This document shows, one piece after another, positions 1-10,700 of a stretch of 64,000 bases of DNA. The stretch is from the NCBI RefSeq assembly GCF_001969365.1, contig NZ_CP019312.1, positions 3,534,001 through 3,598,000 of the forward strand, written 5' to 3'. Made by a program: the position numbers and the translations under genes. Source of the DNA: Tateyamaria omphalii. GTDB lineage: Bacteria; Pseudomonadota; Alphaproteobacteria; Rhodobacterales; Rhodobacteraceae. A model generated the notes under the pieces. The model saw only the letters and a program-made list of their open reading frames with translations, did not search any database and was not told the origin of the DNA. Position 1 is the first letter of the stretch, and the number at the start of each line of letters is the position of its first letter.

Positions 1-830
1 GCATAAAGCGCATTGAGCGCGTCACGGTACAGCATTGAGCTGATCAGGAAATTCAGCAGCGATTTGCGATGGTAGGCCCCTTTGAGCGATTGTTTGAGGT
101 CGCGCATGGCGTCCGCCACGCCGCCCTGTCGGTTGGCCTGTTTCGGTTCGCGGACCCAAAGGAAGAACGGCACCATGAAGATGATGAACCAGATCGCGAT
201 GAACGGGCCGACAAAGCGGAAATCCTCGGACCGCTCCGGATCAAGGCCCAGGAGTGGCACGTTTCCGAGGATTGTCGTCCCGTCCCCCTTGGTCACGAAC
301 AGGAGCAGCATCAGGAACAGAGAGAGTACTCCGCCCCAATAACCGATGGCCGCGCCGTTGCCGGAGATCTTGCCGACCTCGTCCTTGTCCCCGAGCGAGG
401 GCAGCACGGCGTTGACAAAGATCAGCATGAATTCGGCCGCTATGAAGGCGAGGTTGAAGCAGAACAGGATCAGGTAGATGTTCGCGCCGCTTGGGTCCGT
501 GTACCAAAGCGAAAAGGTGAACGGCACGTAGATGATCGCGAAAAGCCAGATCCACGGCATCCGTCGCCCGGTGCTGTCGGCATAGGCCCCGATCATGGGC
601 GCAGTAAAGGCGATGAGCAGCCCGGCGATGGTCTGGCCCCAGAACCACGTGGATTGCGACGCGGCCTTGGCCACCTCTTCGTCACTGTAGACCGTCAGGA
701 AGTATTCGAGCGAGGCCTGGGCAAAGAACGGCCCGAAGATAAAGGTCAGCCCGAGGGTGTAGAACGGCTGGGTCGCCCAGTCGAAGGCCATCCAGCCCTG
801 GATGCGTCTTTTCAGACTGATCTCTGCCAT
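1..830 (-). CDS. MFS transporter, Atg22/UMF1-like, 3' end cut by window edge
   Basis: The 276 visible residues are a polytopic inner-membrane protein that begins MAEISLKRRIQGWMAFDWAT and continues with several hydrophobic segments, among them one with the major-facilitator-type loop GAYADSTGRRMPW near residue 80. The start and the phrase 'FDWATQPFYTLGLTF' resemble the Atg22-like (UMF) branch of the major facilitator superfamily, whose bacterial members are mostly of unknown substrate. The C-terminal half lies beyond position 1, so length and helix count cannot be judged. The start is the ATG at 828-830. The next gene on this strand ends 88 bases upstream, so they could share a transcript. The family call is good; the substrate is unknown. 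Confidence 0.75.
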   Translation of the reverse strand, partial: MAEISLKRRIQGWMAFDWATQPFYTLGLTFIFGPFFAQASLEYFLTVYSDEEVAKAASQSTWFWGQTIAGLLIAFTAPMIGAYADSTGRRMPWIWLFAIIYVPFTFSLWYTDPSGANIYLILFCFNLAFIAAEFMLIFVNAVLPSLGDKDEVGKISGNGAAIGYWGGVLSLFLMLLLFVTKGDGTTILGNVPLLGLDPERSEDFRFVGPFIAIWFIIFMVPFFLWVREPKQANRQGGVADAMRDLKQSLKGAYHRKSLLNFLISSMLYRDALNALY

Positions 831-918
831 GCCCTATACCCCATTGGTGGCCACGTTTTTTTGTTGGGGCGACCAAAGCAGGCCAAAGGGGGTGTGGCAA
901 GACAAGCTTTGAGCCGGG

Positions 919-1467
919 CTATGTCATGGCCAGCCGGTCCAGCACAAAGGTGACACGTTGCGCCGGGGACGTTTTGGGCAGGTGAATCTGCTGATAGCCA
1001 AGCTGCGCATAGGCGTTCTCCAGCCGGGCATACTCGGCCATTGCTGTGTCCAGACTGTGCTGCCGGTCAGCGTCCTGTTTGTAGATCTCGGGCCAGGGCG
1101 GGGCCAGAAATACGAGCGGGGCGTAGGGTCGCACGGGTCCGATCGTGTCGGCAAAGGACGTGCCGGTTTCACGGTGCAGACCCACTGCGGCATCAATCAG
1201 GCCCCGGTCGAAAAACACAGGCCCCGTGTGAGCGGCTGCTGCGTCCAGATCCTGCCGCGCCATGGCCACTGCCCGGTTGGCAAAGGCGGCTGGATCTACC
1301 CACGGAAGAGCCTTGCCGTCGCCTTGCCGTTCTTCTGCAACGATGCGGCGCCCCGGTTCGCTGACGGTTGCAAAACCGCGCGCCGCCAGAGCGTCGAGCA
1401 AGGTGGACTTTCCGCCCCCCGAGCAACCGGAAATCACAAAGAACCGATGCACGGTGTTTGCGGTCAC
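919..1467 (-). CDS. AAA-family P-loop ATPase/kinase, small
   Basis: A 182-residue soluble protein with a textbook Walker A loop near the N-terminus (GCSGGGKST, residues 14-22). It resembles the small ATPases with a NadR-kinase-like P-loop fold that act as single-domain nucleotide-binding proteins. The middle carries FFDRGLIDAA, which looks like the kinase-type metal/substrate loop, and VFLAPPWPEIYKQDADRQ, a lid-like segment typical of this group. The exact substrate is not known for the family. It lies 5 bases downstream of the thioesterase gene on the same strand and is probably co-transcribed with it. The start ATG gives the expected distance to the P-loop. Confidence 0.75.
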   Translation of the reverse strand: MTANTVHRFFVISGCSGGGKSTLLDALAARGFATVSEPGRRIVAEERQGDGKALPWVDPAAFANRAVAMARQDLDAAAAHTGPVFFDRGLIDAAVGLHRETGTSFADTIGPVRPYAPLVFLAPPWPEIYKQDADRQHSLDTAMAEYARLENAYAQLGYQQIHLPKTSPAQRVTFVLDRLAMT

Positions 1468-1472
1468 ACTGT

Positions 1473-2045
1473 TCAGGCGGCCGATTTCAGCGGAGTTTTG
1501 TGTGCCTCAGCATCTTGCATCGGCGGCCAGGGGCGCTGGGCTTCGGCCTTGATCCACGCGGCGATCCAGTCGGGGATTGGGGGCGACACGGCGTCTTGTC
1601 CCATGGCCGCAAGCACCTTGTGCGGTGGCACGATCCCGTTCTTGTCGGTCACGGCCGAGCGGTAAAGCACGTGGCTGGCGCATTCGCCATCAGGCTTCCA
1701 CATGGATTGTTCAAGATAGGTGAACTTGTCGTCCCAGCACACCGCTCGGCTGCGCATCTCGAATTTTTGGAAGGCGTGCAGGCGGCGGCGGTAACGCACC
1801 GAGGACCCCGCCATGGTCAGGCCCCAGCGGTTCGCCCTGAGCGTGCCGATCAGCCCGGCGCGTTGGCCCAGACCCAAGCGACCGAGGTCGTAAAGTGTCA
1901 GCGCACGCCCGTTGTTGAGCTCCATGAACCCGTCCAGGTCCCATGGCCAAACGCGGTGCTGGGTGATGTGCAGATCGGTCAGGCCCAGCGGCGCTTGGCG
2001 GCGGGCTTTGACCATTTCCTTGGCAAGGCGAACGAACGGAAACAT
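1473..2045 (-). CDS. Acyl-CoA thioesterase-like hotdog-fold protein
   Basis: A 190-residue protein of the hotdog thioesterase superfamily, similar to the 4HBT/THEM6-like group. The segment WDLDGFMELNNGRALTLYDLGR (about residues 34-55) matches the region where 4-hydroxybenzoyl-CoA thioesterases place the catalytic acid and the asparagine of the 'D..G.....Y' motif. The later part (RRRLHAFQKFEMRSRAVCWD, KFTYLEQSMW) fits the central beta strands. Family members hydrolyse acyl-CoA thioesters; the physiological substrate here is unknown. The ATG at 2045 is preceded by AAGGAG at a spacing of about 8, which supports the start. It is the first gene of a two- or three-gene minus-strand unit, divergent from the YggT gene. 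Confidence 0.72.
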   Translation of the reverse strand: MFPFVRLAKEMVKARRQAPLGLTDLHITQHRVWPWDLDGFMELNNGRALTLYDLGRLGLGQRAGLIGTLRANRWGLTMAGSSVRYRRRLHAFQKFEMRSRAVCWDDKFTYLEQSMWKPDGECASHVLYRSAVTDKNGIVPPHKVLAAMGQDAVSPPIPDWIAAWIKAEAQRPWPPMQDAEAHKTPLKSAA

Positions 2046-2171
2046 GGGCTTAACTCCTTACATCGTAAATTGCGGCGGCGCAGCGAAAGTTCAATGGGTC
2101 ATCCTGCGTGACCTTGCGCCACATGGCCCAACGGCCTAGGTCTGTTGCCGGAACAACAAAGGACCCCGCCC

Positions 2172-2453
2172 ATGCTGGTGATCTACCAACTGCTCGATCT
2201 GATCCTGAGCGTCGTTTACGTGATCATGATCGTTCACATCATCATGAGCTGGCTGATCAACTTCAATGTGCTGAACATGCACCAGCCGCTGGTGGGGTCG
2301 ATCTGGACCGGGCTGAACAAGCTGCTGGAGCCGATTTATCGCCCCATTCGGCGCTATATGCCTGACACGCATCCGCTGGATCTGGCGCCGCTGGTGGCCT
2401 TTGTCATCGTGATCGCCCTGCGCAGCATCATCCTGCCCGCCATCTTCTTCTGA
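2172..2453 (+). CDS. YggT family membrane protein
   Basis: A 93-residue integral membrane protein with two hydrophobic segments: LLDLILSVVYVIMIVHIIMSW near the N-terminus and LAPLVAFVIVIALRSIILP at the C-terminus. The linker LEPIYRPIRRYMP is the YggT signature. YggT proteins are small inner-membrane proteins linked to cell shape, division or osmotic resistance in several bacteria and to thylakoid organisation in plastids and cyanobacteria; their molecular role is unclear. I chose the ATG at 2172 because AAAGGA lies about 8 bases upstream and the family normally starts just before the first helix. A TTG 27 bases earlier is open in frame but has no ribosome site. Confidence 0.85.
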   Translation: MLVIYQLLDLILSVVYVIMIVHIIMSWLINFNVLNMHQPLVGSIWTGLNKLLEPIYRPIRRYMPDTHPLDLAPLVAFVIVIALRSIILPAIFF

Positions 2454-2475
2454 TCCTGCGGGCGTGATGCCCCTT

Positions 2476-2490
2476 GTTCACCGCCTGTTA
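2476..2490. promoter_or_regulatory. Candidate LexA (SOS) box upstream of recQ
   Basis: GTTC-N7-GTTA is present 58 bases before the chosen recQ start. The known alphaproteobacterial LexA operator is GTTC-N7-GTTC, so one base differs. An imperfect inverted repeat (AGTCTG...CAGACT) lies just downstream. The site is suggestive only. Confidence 0.3.
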
Positions 2491-2547
2491 AAATGTGAGT
2501 CTGTATCCAACGAGCAGACTACATAAAATTTGACAGGGTTTTCGGAA

Positions 2548-4590
2548 ATGAGCGGCGCTGCCACGCTGTTGAGGGACGTATTCGGGTTCGACGGCTTCCG
2601 CCCCGGGCAGGAAGAGATCGTTGACGCCGTGGCTGCGGGCGAAAACGCGCTGGCCATCATGCCGACGGGTGGCGGTAAATCCCTTTGTTTTCAATTGCCT
2701 GCGCTGATGCGCGACGGGGTGACGGTGGTGATCTCTCCGCTGATTGCCCTGATGCGCGATCAGGTGCGCGCCTTGCAAGAGGCGGGTGTGCAGGCGGGTG
2801 CGTTGACCTCTGGCAACACGCCGGAAGAGACGGACGCGGTGTGGGAGGCGCTGGAGCGGCGTGAGCTGAAACTGCTTTACATCGCGCCGGAGCGGCTGGC
2901 GGCGGGGTCCTCCATCGGGATGTTGCGCCGCATCGGTGTCAACCTGATTGCTGTGGACGAGGCGCATTGCGTGAGCCAATGGGGTCACGATTTCCGCCCT
3001 GATTACCTGCGTATCGGTGAGTTAAAGCGCGCCCTGGACGTGCCCTTGGCCGCCTTTACCGCAACGGCAGATGCGGAAACGCAGATTGAGATTGTCCAGA
3101 AGCTGTTCGATGGGGCGCAGCCGCGGACGTTTTTGCGTGGGTTTGACCGGCCCAACATTCACCTTGCCTTTGCCGCCAAGAACGGGCCGCGCGCGCAGAT
3201 CCTGAACTTCGCCGCCGCGCGCAAGGGGCAGTCGGGCATCGTCTATTGCGGCACACGGGCCAAGACAGAAACGCTGGCGCAGGCGCTGCGCGAGGCGGGG
3301 CACGCGGCGATCCACTATCACGGCGGGATGGAGGCGGACGACCGCCGCATCGCCGAACGGCGGTTTCAGCAGGAAGACGGCCTGATCGTCGCGGCCACGG
3401 TGGCGTTCGGCATGGGCGTGGACAAGCCGGATATCCGCTGGGTCGCGCATGCTGATCTGCCCAAATCCATTGAGGCCTACTATCAGGAGATTGGGCGTGC
3501 GGGGCGTGACGGCGCGCCTGCGGAGACGCTGACACTGTTTGGCCCGGACGACATCAAACTGCGGCGCACGCAGATCGACGAAGGGCTTGCCCCGCCCGAA
3601 CGGCGCATGGCGGATCACGCGCGGCTGAACGCGCTTTTGGGATTGGCGGAGGCGCTGGAATGTCGGCGCCAGACGCTGCTGGGGTATTTCGGCGAAACAG
3701 AGGTGTCTTGCGGCAAGTGCGATCTGTGCGACCAACCGGCGGAGGTGTTTGACGGCACGACGGCGGTGCGCAAGGCGCTGTCGGCCATGCTGCGCACCGA
3801 CGAGTGGTTCGGTGCGGGGCACCTGATCGACATTCTGTTGGGCATCGAGACGGACAAGATCCGCCAGCGCGGGCATGACAGCCTGCCGACCTATGGCGTG
3901 GGCAAGGAATACACAAAACAGCAGTGGCAGGCCGTGTTCCGGCAGATGATGGGGCACGATCTGGTGCGCCCCGACCCCGAGCGTTATGGCGCGCTGCGGA
4001 TGACGGATGCGGCCCTGCCAATCCTGCGGAATGAGGCCAAGATCACCCTGCGCCGCGACACGATCAAGGCCGCTGCCGCCCGCCGCCCGGCGGTCAAGGC
4101 GATGGTGTCTGAGGAAGATGCGCCGCTGCTGTCGGCGCTCAAAGCCAAGCGCCGCGCGCTGGCCGAGGCCGCCAAGGTCCCGGCCTACGTCATTTTTCCC
4201 GATCGCACGCTGATCGAGATGGCGGAACGGCGACCGGCCAATCTGGACCAGATGGCGCAGGTCAGCGGGGTCGGGGCCAAGAAACTGGAAAAGTTTGGTC
4301 GTGCCTTCCTTGAAGTGATCAATGGAGAGGCCGAGGCGCTCCATCCGTCCCGCCGCAAGCTGGCGGGGCACAATGCGGGCACGATCTATGACCAGTTGCT
4401 GGCGGTGCAGGCGGAATTGGCGCGGGGGCAGGATGGCACTGACAAGCCGCTGAGCTGTTCCGCGTCCCAATTGGCAAAGATCGCGCAACTGCGCCCGGAT
4501 GACGATGCGGGCATTGAGCGGCTTTTAGGTGACCGCAAGGCCGAACGATTTGGGCCTGCCTTTCTGGACGTGCTGCGGGCGGCATCCTAG
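2548..4590 (+). CDS. recQ: ATP-dependent DNA helicase RecQ
   Basis: A 680-residue superfamily 2 helicase that unwinds DNA 3' to 5' in recombination and fork repair. The Walker A motif MPTGGGKS is at residues 38-45 and the DEAH box at 137-140, followed by CVSQWGHDFRPDYLRIG, the RecQ aromatic-rich loop. The helicase C-terminal domain ends in YYQEIGRAGRDG. The RecQ zinc-binding site is complete: Cys372, Cys388, Cys391 and Cys394. A winged-helix region follows, then an HRDC domain around residues 540-600 with VSGVGAKKLEKFGRAFLEVI, so all three canonical modules are present. The ATG at 2548 was preferred over an in-frame TTG at 2530. yaaA follows after 31 bases and is probably co-transcribed. Confidence 0.95.
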   Translation: MSGAATLLRDVFGFDGFRPGQEEIVDAVAAGENALAIMPTGGGKSLCFQLPALMRDGVTVVISPLIALMRDQVRALQEAGVQAGALTSGNTPEETDAVWEALERRELKLLYIAPERLAAGSSIGMLRRIGVNLIAVDEAHCVSQWGHDFRPDYLRIGELKRALDVPLAAFTATADAETQIEIVQKLFDGAQPRTFLRGFDRPNIHLAFAAKNGPRAQILNFAAARKGQSGIVYCGTRAKTETLAQALREAGHAAIHYHGGMEADDRRIAERRFQQEDGLIVAATVAFGMGVDKPDIRWVAHADLPKSIEAYYQEIGRAGRDGAPAETLTLFGPDDIKLRRTQIDEGLAPPERRMADHARLNALLGLAEALECRRQTLLGYFGETEVSCGKCDLCDQPAEVFDGTTAVRKALSAMLRTDEWFGAGHLIDILLGIETDKIRQRGHDSLPTYGVGKEYTKQQWQAVFRQMMGHDLVRPDPERYGALRMTDAALPILRNEAKITLRRDTIKAAAARRPAVKAMVSEEDAPLLSALKAKRRALAEAAKVPAYVIFPDRTLIEMAERRPANLDQMAQVSGVGAKKLEKFGRAFLEVINGEAEALHPSRRKLAGHNAGTIYDQLLAVQAELARGQDGTDKPLSCSASQLAKIAQLRPDDDAGIERLLGDRKAERFGPAFLDVLRAAS

Positions 4591-4621
4591 ATATGCCCAG
4601 ACATACTTTGGGGGTGAGCAG

Positions 4622-5395
4622 ATGTTGGTGGTGATTTCCCCGGCCAAGCGGCTGGACTGGGCAGAGCGGGACGTTGCGATGACCGCCCCCGCCATGCAGG
4701 ACGACGCCGTGCGCTTGGTTCGCACAGCGCGGAACCTGACCTTGGGCAAGCTGAAGTCGCTGATGGATCTGAGCGACGATCTGGCCCGCCTGAACCGCGA
4801 CCGCTTTCAGGCCTTCGAGGATGCGCCCGCCGAAGACGTCACGCGCCCGGCGATGCTGGCCTTTGCCGGGGATACCTATCAGGGTCTGGATGCAGAAACG
4901 CTGTCACAGGCGGAGACGGAGTATGCCCAGGATCACTTGCGCATTCTGTCCGGGCTCTACGGCCTGCTGCGTCCTCTGGATGCGATCCAGCCGTACCGGC
5001 TTGAGATGGGCAGCCGTTTGAAAACGCGGCGCGGCACGTCGCTGTATGACTACTGGCGCACCGATCTGGCCAAGGCGTTGAATGCGCAGGCCGAGGAAAC
5101 CGGCAGTGATATGCTGGTGAACTGCGCCAGTCAGGAGTATTTCGGAGCGGTGCCGGAAAAGGCGCTGAAGCTGAACCTGATCACGCCCGCCTTTATGGAA
5201 GACAAGGGGCAGGGCCCCAAAATCGTCAGCTTCTTTGCCAAGCGGGCGCGGGGGGCCATGGCGCGGCATATCATCCAGAACCGGGTGACTGACTTGGACG
5301 GGGTGCGCAGTTTCAACAGCGTAGGCTACGTCTATCGGCCGGACCTGTCGAGCGACGCAAAACCCGTATTTGTCAGGCCTTACCCAACGAACTAG
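4622..5395 (+). CDS. yaaA: Peroxide stress protein YaaA (DUF328)
   Basis: A 257-residue cytoplasmic protein that starts with the family hallmark MLVVISPAKRLDW. In E. coli YaaA limits free iron and Fenton damage during hydrogen peroxide stress; structural work on the family shows a DNA-binding-like fold. Conserved landmarks visible here are LSGLYGLLRPLDAIQPYRLEMG, LVNCASQEYFGAV and FFAKRARGAMARHII, in the expected order. The start ATG at 4622 sits after GGGGGTGAGCAG, while upstream in-frame codons would read back through recQ. The last four bases overlap the convergent histidine kinase gene. Placed after recQ, it fits a repair/stress grouping. Confidence 0.92.
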   Translation: MLVVISPAKRLDWAERDVAMTAPAMQDDAVRLVRTARNLTLGKLKSLMDLSDDLARLNRDRFQAFEDAPAEDVTRPAMLAFAGDTYQGLDAETLSQAETEYAQDHLRILSGLYGLLRPLDAIQPYRLEMGSRLKTRRGTSLYDYWRTDLAKALNAQAEETGSDMLVNCASQEYFGAVPEKALKLNLITPAFMEDKGQGPKIVSFFAKRARGAMARHIIQNRVTDLDGVRSFNSVGYVYRPDLSSDAKPVFVRPYPTN

Positions 5396-7575
5396 GCGGC
5401 GCCCTCGTTCGGCACTGCATCTTCGAACGGGTGCTTGACGCCATCCGGACACATGTCGTGCAACATGCCATGGATTTCCGGCTTGCGCAGCGGCTTCGTC
5501 AGGTAGTGATCAAGACCCGCTTCGAGAATGCCCTTGTCATCGCCGTCCATGGCGTGTGCGGTAAGGGCGACGATGGGGACGTGTCCTCCGGTGTCTTCTT
5601 CCAACGCCCGAATTCTTTGGGTTGCTTCCTTCCCGTCCATCTTGGGCATCGAGATGTCCATGAAGATCAGGTCGGGAGACACCTGTTGGAACAGGTCCAC
5701 CGCCTCGATCCCGTTATTGGCGAAATGCAGGTCGATGTCGGCGGATTTCACCATCTTACCGAACACAAGCTGGTTGGTCTTGTTGTCCTCGGCCGCCAGC
5801 ACCACCATCCGGCGCTTTTCAGGTGCAGGGGGTGGCGCGCCGTTGGCGCCGATCACGGGCCCCACGCTTTCCAGCCGCGCAAAAAGGTCGGCACGCGGCA
5901 CCGGTTTTTGCATGATGGCGTGCAGATATTTCGCCCCCGGATCGTTGGTCGCAAAGCTGGGGTTCGAACTGAGCAATAGAATGGGTGTTTCCACACCGCG
6001 CGTGCGGATGGTTTCGGCCAGTTCCAGCCCGTCCATGTCGGGCATGTTGTGATCGGTCAGGATCAGGTCGATGTCGCGCAATTGTTCCAGGGCCTCTGCG
6101 CCCGAGGCGCAGCTGACGACGCCCAGGCCCAACTGCTCCAACTGGCGTTGCAGGATGGTGCGGTTGGCTTCGATATCATCGACAACCATCACGCGGCGCA
6201 ATCCGTCGGGCACAGGCGGGTGTTCGGGCAACTTTGCCTCGCTCAGTTTCAGGGGAATACGGAAACCAAAGACCGATCCGATCCCCTCTTCGCTGCTCAC
6301 CCAGACTTCGCCCTCCATCAGGCTGACCAGACGGGCGGAGATGGCGAGGCCAAGGCCCGTGCCGTCGAACTGGCGGTTCCGCTCGTTTTCGACCTGATTG
6401 AACTCACCGAATATGTGGTCGATCTTGTCTTCGGGAATGCCGATGCCGGTGTCTTCAATCACGATCGTCACCTCGGCGTGGCCTGCGTCCAGATCGGGCA
6501 CTCCGGTGACGCGGACCAGCACATGTCCTTCGCTTGTGAACTTGACCGCATTGCCCATCAGGTTGGTCAGCACCTGCCGGATCCGGCCCGGATCGCCCAC
6601 ATAGGTGGTGGGCAGGAACAGATCGTAGTCCAGAAGCAGCGTCAGCCCCTTGTCGCGGGCGGAGGGCTGGAGCAGCATGATAATCTCGTGAATGCTGCGT
6701 TCGAGATCGAAGGGTTCGAGGTGCAATTGCAGCTTCTGCGCCTCGATCTTGGAATAATCCAGCACGTCGTTGATGATTACCAGCAGCGCCTCGCCGGAGT
6801 TCTTGATCGTATCGACATAGAGCTGCTGTTCTTCGCTGAGCCCGGTGTCGCCCAACAGTTCGGCCATGCCGACAACGCCGTTCATGGGCGTCCTGATCTC
6901 GTGGCTCATGTTGGCGAGGAAGGCGGATTTTGCGCGGCTTGCCGCTTCCGCCTCTGTGCGTGCAGCCTTGAGTTCCTGTTGATACCGCACCGATTCAGTG
7001 ATGTTGAGGCCAAGCGAGACGATATCGCCTGCCGGGCTGCGCCGGTCCACCAGCTTCACATACTGGTCGTTCCACAGGCGCACGGTCACCGGGTCAGGTT
7101 GCGGTTGCATCCAGCGATCCAGCATCATCTGGCGCCACTCCGTGTCCGGCATCCCTTCGGTATCGACGATCCCCTCATCCGTGAGGACCTGCAGGATGGT
7201 CATGTAATTCACACCGGGGCGGATCGCGTCGATCCTGTCGAAGATGGCCAGGTAGCTTTCGTTGGCCGCGATCATCTGGTTGTCGGAGTTGAAGAAGGCA
7301 AAGCCGTCGGTGATGGTCTGCACCGAATGCCATAGGCGCCGTTCGGCGATCTGCACCTTTTGGTTGGCCTGCCCCAACTCGGTTTTCACGCGCTCGTTTT
7401 CGGTTTTGACGGTGGCGACCTCGGCGCGGGTTTCCACAATCTCGCCCTGAAGCGCTGCGGCATGTTTCCCGAGTTTGCGGTTTGCCGCCGACAGTTCGGC
7501 CTCTTTCAGTTCAAGCAAGCGCTCTGCGGCCAGGCGACCGCGCCGCTCTTCTGCCAGTTTGTTTGCAAGGCTCAT
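5392..7575 (-). CDS. Hybrid sensor histidine kinase with PAS and two receiver domains
   Basis: A 727-residue cytoplasmic hybrid kinase without predicted membrane segments. An N-terminal coiled coil (about residues 1-75) is followed by a PAS-like domain (to about 200), then the HisKA dimerisation domain with H225 in [14 protein letters not shown], the HATPase domain with the N box and the G boxes [10 protein letters not shown] and [10 protein letters not shown], and two receivers. The likely phosphoacceptors are D508 ([11 protein letters not shown]) and D640 ([11 protein letters not shown]). No phosphotransfer domain or separate response regulator is encoded nearby, so the output partner is elsewhere. 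A strong GGAGGG site precedes the ATG at 7575. The gene is divergent from the alpha-2-macroglobulin gene with about 147 bases between starts. Confidence 0.92.
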   Translation of the reverse strand: MSLANKLAEERRGRLAAERLLELKEAELSAANRKLGKHAAALQGEIVETRAEVATVKTENERVKTELGQANQKVQIAERRLWHSVQTITDGFAFFNSDNQMIAANESYLAIFDRIDAIRPGVNYMTILQVLTDEGIVDTEGMPDTEWRQMMLDRWMQPQPDPVTVRLWNDQYVKLVDRRSPAGDIVSLGLNITESVRYQQELKAARTEAEAASRAKSAFLANMSHEIRTPMNGVVGMAELLGDTGLSEEQQLYVDTIKNSGEALLVIINDVLDYSKIEAQKLQLHLEPFDLERSIHEIIMLLQPSARDKGLTLLLDYDLFLPTTYVGDPGRIRQVLTNLMGNAVKFTSEGHVLVRVTGVPDLDAGHAEVTIVIEDTGIGIPEDKIDHIFGEFNQVENERNRQFDGTGLGLAISARLVSLMEGEVWVSSEEGIGSVFGFRIPLKLSEAKLPEHPPVPDGLRRVMVVDDIEANRTILQRQLEQLGLGVVSCASGAEALEQLRDIDLILTDHNMPDMDGLELAETIRTRGVETPILLLSSNPSFATNDPGAKYLHAIMQKPVPRADLFARLESVGPVIGANGAPPPAPEKRRMVVLAAEDNKTNQLVFGKMVKSADIDLHFANNGIEAVDLFQQVSPDLIFMDISMPKMDGKEATQRIRALEEDTGGHVPIVALTAHAMDGDDKGILEAGLDHYLTKPLRKPEIHGMLHDMCPDGVKHPFEDAVPNEGAA

Positions 7576-7722
7576 GCCTGCCCTCCGCCTCGACTTCGCT
7601 GCATTGGTATTTCACAGCGATGATGAAGAACGCCTTAACCCTGTGGCGAAAGCGTTGCGTGTCCGGTCGCGCGCGTGGCAGGCTGGGCGCATAGGATCCA
7701 AGTTGTTTGCGGGAGGTGCGCC

Positions 7723-10700
7723 ATGCGCCACATGATCGTTGCACTCTGTGCTGTGCTGTGGGCCGTTGCGGCGTGGGGGCAGGGTGCTGTTCCCGACCAC
7801 CGCTATGTTGTGACCCGCGATGTGGATTTCTTTGGCGCCGACCGCACGGCCCTTTTCGACACCACGTTTGCGGCATGCGTGCGGGCGTGCAGCGCCGATG
7901 ACGCTTGCGTGGCCTTTACCTTCAACGACCGCTCGAACGCGTGCTTTCCGAAATCCGAGATCACGGATCGGCAACCTTATGTTGGCGCACGCTCGGCCAC
8001 GCGTGTTCCGCTTGCCGCAACGCTTCGCGCTGCGGCACAGCGGCGGGCCGACGCACTGGATTTGCCTGAGGCCGACGTCGTCGCCGCCCGCGAGCTTGCG
8101 GCTGATATCGGCTTGCGCTTTGCCCTGGCCGGGGAGTCCGTAGATGCAGTGCTGGCGGCATCCCAGCGCGCGTTGGACAGGGGCGACCGTGCCGCCGCCC
8201 TGCGTTGGGTTGGCTCGGCAGTGGCGCTGACAGATGCCCCGGATCTGTGGGTGCGTTATGCCGATATCGCGATGAACCTTGGCGAGAACGCATCTACGTC
8301 CGAACGCCGCCGCGCCTTGCAAGAGGCAGTGCCTGCCGCCCTGAACGGCTACTTGCGGGCCGACACCGCGGGGGGACAGGTCAGCGCGTTGCAAACCCTG
8401 GCGCAAGCGCTGGAACGCAACAACCGTGGCCGGGACATGATTGATGCGCTGCGTCTCGCCCGATCCATTCAGCCGCGCGACGACATCGACCGGGCGTTGG
8501 ATGCGGCCATCGGCAAGTATGGCTTTCGCATTGTGGAACATCAGATCGACAATGACAGCGCCGCGCCGCGTATCTGTGCCACGTTTTCCGAGCCGCTGGT
8601 GCAGGCGGGCACTGACTACGAACCCTTTGTGCGCACCGCAACGCCGGGTCTGGTTGTGGCCGCCAACGGGCGCGATCTGTGCATCGACGGGGTCGCGCAC
8701 GGCGCGCGCTACACGGTCACTTTCCGCTCCGGCCTGCCCGCCGAGAGCGGAGAGGTGCTGGCCAAGGACATCACGCTCGGCCTCTATGTCCGCGACCGCG
8801 CGCCTGTCGTGCGTTTTCCGGGCCGCGGCTATGTTCTGCCGCGCGGCGCGGCCCCCAGCATTCCCATCGAGACGGTCAACGTGAATGCCGTCGAGTTGGT
8901 CCTGAGCCGTGTAAGCGACCGCAATCTGGTCCAGTCGATGCGGCGCGACGTCTTCGCCCGCCCGCTGTCGCAATGGCAGATGGCCGAGTTCACCGGCGAC
9001 ATCGCAGAAGAGATCTGGCGCGGCACCGGCGAGGTGCAGAATGAGCTGAACACCGAAATGCGCACCCGTCTGCCGCTGGAAGAGGCGTTGGCCGATCAAC
9101 CGCCGGGGGTTTACGTTCTGTCGGCGCGCGAGCCGGGTCGTGATCCTTTTGATGTGGCGGCGGCCACACAGTGGTTCGTGCTGTCGGACCTGGGGCTGTC
9201 CACGTGGCAGGGCAATGATGGGTTGACCGCCTCTGTCCGTGCGCTCAGCGATGCGGGCGCTGTCGAAGGGGCCACTGTCCACCTGATCTCGCAGGCGAAT
9301 TCGGTTTTGGGCTCGACCCGGACCGATGCCGAGGGGTTCGCTCAGTTCGATGCAGGTTTGACACGCGGGCGCGGTTCGGCCCGCCCGGCCATGATCCAGG
9401 TCGAAACAGCGGATGATTTCGTCTTCCTGCCGCTCACCGATGCCGCCTTTGACCTGTCCGACCGCGGGGTGGAGGGGCGCCCGCCTGCGCCGCCCATTGA
9501 TCTGTTCGTGACGACCGATCGAGGGGCCTATCGGCCCGGTGCCACGATCCATCTGACGGCTTTGGCGCGCGATGCGCAGGCACAGGCGATCACCGGCCTG
9601 CCACTGACCGTTATCCTCAGCCGTCCTGACGGGGTTGAGTACAGCCGCACCGTCAGCGCCCAGGGCCAAAGCGGCGGCCATGTTCTGGCCCTGCCGCTGG
9701 GGCAAACCGTCCCGCGTGGCACATGGCGGATCGAGGTCAAAGGCGACATGGACGCACCCGCGTTGGCCACCCGGACCGTGCTGGTCGAAGATTTCATTCC
9801 CGACCGCATCGACGTGACCCTGAGCGCAGGGGATCAACCGCTCACCCTGCGCGGACCTGCCATGGTGGACGTAGACGCCCAGTACCTCTTTGGCGCCCCG
9901 GGTGCGAACCTTGCCGTCGAAGGGGATGTTCAGGTGCAGAGGCGCAGCGGGATCGCAGATTATCCGGGCTACCAATTCGGGCGCCACGACGCGGCCTTCT
10001 CCGCCCAGCGCCGCTATGTTCAGGGTGGACGCACCGATGCGAACGGGCAATTCCGCCTGCCGCTGCCCTGGCCCGAGGTTGTGGCCGAGGACGTACTGCT
10101 GGAAGCCGTCGCAACCGTCCGCGTTTCCGACAGTGGTGGGCGGCCCGTCGAGCGTAGCCTGACCCGGCCCATCGCGGCGCAGGGGCCCGTCATCGGCATC
10201 AAACCTGTCTTTGACGATGTTCTGCCGGAAGGCGCCACAGCCGAGTTCGAAGCCATCGCTGTCGGCGCAAGCAGTGACATACCCGTCACCTGGACCGTCA
10301 ACCGGATCGAGACGCGATACCAGTGGTACCAGCTGTACGGCAACTGGAACTGGGAACCCATCACGCGGCGCATCCGTGTGGGCCAAGGCACCGCCACGCT
10401 CGGCGCCGACCCGATCAGCATCAGCAGCCCCACGGAATGGGGCGACTATGAACTGGTGATCGAAAGCACCGAAGGGCCATACACAGCAAGCTCCGTCAGC
10501 TTTGCTGCCGGATGGTACGGCGCATCCGACAGCAGCGACACACCGGACCGCTTGGACCTGTCGCTGGACGCAGAACGCTACGCCGTCGGCGACACCGCGC
10601 AATTGCGGATCACGCCGCCGTATGACGGCGTCGCGCTGATCTCTGTCCTGTCGGGCCATGTGATCTCGCGCCGGGCCGTGACGGTCACGGCGGGCGAAAC

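Noticed and set aside
3022..4488. 488-codon open frame antisense to recQ
   Set aside because: Shadow of the recQ codon bias; the composition is not protein-like and all RecQ motifs are on the plus strand.
4529..4621. Upstream start for yaaA inside the end of recQ
   Set aside because: The extra residues have no similarity to YaaA; MLVVISPAKRL is the conserved N-terminus.
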